Positions 5,332 through 5,704 of a DNA stretch of 5,704 bases are shown piece after piece. Every line of letters starts with the position of its first letter. Within the stretch, counting starts at the first letter, position 1. Both the position numbers and the translations under genes were made by a program. This DNA comes from Erysipelotrichaceae bacterium (GTDB taxonomy: Bacteria; Bacillota_I; Bacilli_A; Erysipelotrichales; Coprobacillaceae). The notes under the pieces are model-generated. The model made no database searches. It was not told the origin of the DNA and saw nothing but the letters and a program-made list of their open reading frames with translations. The stretch is from contig JAJQDJ010000132.1 in the NCBI GenBank assembly GCA_021202205.1, positions 1 to 5,704 of the forward strand. The letters run 5' to 3'.

Positions 5332-5604
5332 GAATGTATGAGGTACTAATTTATGCTCATTGTTTGTATAAACACGACTCATAAAATCTCTAAATGCTTC
5401 TAATGGATAATCATCCTGCAAAGCATACATAAATATCCAGTCAAAAGGATTGCCAACGTATAATGTAGAAAAACCGGATTCCAATAAATAACGATTCATT
5501 TCATCCATGCATCTATCAGCGTCTCCGCCACGAGCACCATATTTTTCATGTTTATTATCCAAATACATAGTCATCCAGAATTTATAAAATACAAGTAATA
5601 TCAA
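5317..5604 (-). CDS. C-terminal part of an unrecognised protein, 5' end probably lost
   Basis: I cannot name the family. The 95-residue reading uses a TTG start (5602-5604) with no good RBS. The frame is open upstream for 25 more codons (FHFTIRDKIINGEHVSDERV then RKL) to a TAA at 5680-5682, with no ATG or GTG, and that stretch looks protein-like. This suggests a larger protein whose N-terminal part has been lost. Visible features are a hydrophobic helix (KLLILLVFYKFWMTMYL), a GARGGDADRC turn (residues 23-32), and a conserved-looking block LYVGNPFDWIFMYAL (48-62) followed by DYPLEAFRDFMSRVY. It may be a short membrane-associated or cytoplasmic helical domain. It ends 37 nt before the kinase start, and its last codons overlap the kinase promoter element, so the two genes probably evolved side by side. 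Confidence 0.6.
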   Translation of the reverse strand: MILLVFYKFWMTMYLDNKHEKYGARGGDADRCMDEMNRYLLESGFSTLYVGNPFDWIFMYALQDDYPLEAFRDFMSRVYTNNEHKLVPHTFTNLK

Positions 5605-5684
5605 TAGTTTTCTAACTCTTTCGTCAGAAACATGTTCACCATTGATAATTTTATCCCGTATTGTAAAATGAAACTGGAATTAAG

Positions 5685-5704
5685 GGAGGGCTGATTTGGA
5701 GGGC
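5685..5704. repeat. G-rich direct repeat at the window edge
   Basis: GGAGGGC occurs at 5685-5691 and again at 5698-5704, 13 nt apart. The G-runs stand out against the AT-rich surroundings. They lie at the point where the upstream gene frame is closed by a TAA (5680-5682), so they may mark the edge of an inserted or deleted segment. The window ends within the repeat. Confidence 0.4.

Noticed and set aside
5329..5334. TTCACA as a sigma-70 -35 box for the kinase gene (and the equivalent TTTACA and TCCACA in the other two promoters)
   Set aside because: The spacing to the -10 box is 24-25 nt in all three cases, too long for a normal -35. The bases are better read as part of the conserved upstream element.
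1..5704. CRISPR array, tRNA or rRNA genes, transposase or integrase
   Set aside because: No regularly spaced repeats, cloverleaf-like sequence, or recombinase motifs were found on either strand.

Overview
The window is AT-rich, and every credible gene lies on the minus strand, so the locus reads from high to low coordinates. Strong AGGAGG-type ribosome binding sites, short leaders, two small lipoproteins with Gram-positive style signal peptides, and heavy A/T-ending codon use suggest a low-GC Bacillota (Firmicutes) genome. A gut Erysipelotrichales-like host is my best guess, but no marker gene here proves it.

Layout in transcription order. At 5604-5317 is the C-terminal part of an unrecognised protein whose 5' end looks lost close to a G-rich repeat at the window edge. 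At 5279-2268 is the centrepiece: one reading frame of 1003 codons plus stop. It encodes an N-terminal Ser/Thr-type protein kinase, a central NB-ARC (STAND-class) NTPase and a C-terminal helical, TPR-like region. It is interrupted by two in-frame stops, TAG at 4902-4904 and TAA at 2757-2759, so it appears as three ORFs. It ends in a clear intrinsic terminator (2256-2280) whose loop holds the stop codon. Next come two lipoproteins: an acidic DUF6591-like one (2190-1717) and a larger one (1630-830) whose C-terminus appears frameshifted. A 72-residue Trp/Tyr-rich protein (610-392) follows, closed by a long hairpin (305-354). Last is a small broken ORF (232-36) with its own extended -10 promoter, running into repeat-like sequence at the window start.

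The kinase gene and both lipoprotein genes each have an extended -10 box. In each, a nearly identical 14-15 nt element (minus strand ACAAATCYARAATAA-like) lies 27-28 nt upstream of that box. This shared layout suggests the three genes were co-regulated. My working model, which is inference, is a signalling or defence module: a cytoplasmic kinase-STAND switch made together with two surface lipoproteins.

The locus also looks damaged. There are two nonsense codons in the kinase gene, a late frameshift in the larger lipoprotein, an early frameshift in the last small ORF, and a missing 5' end in the first gene. Two of these are substitutions rather than homopolymer indels, so decay is more likely than simple read error, but read-level checking is needed. 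No RNA gene, CRISPR array, transposase or integrase is visible, and no stretch over 300 bases lacks a gene.
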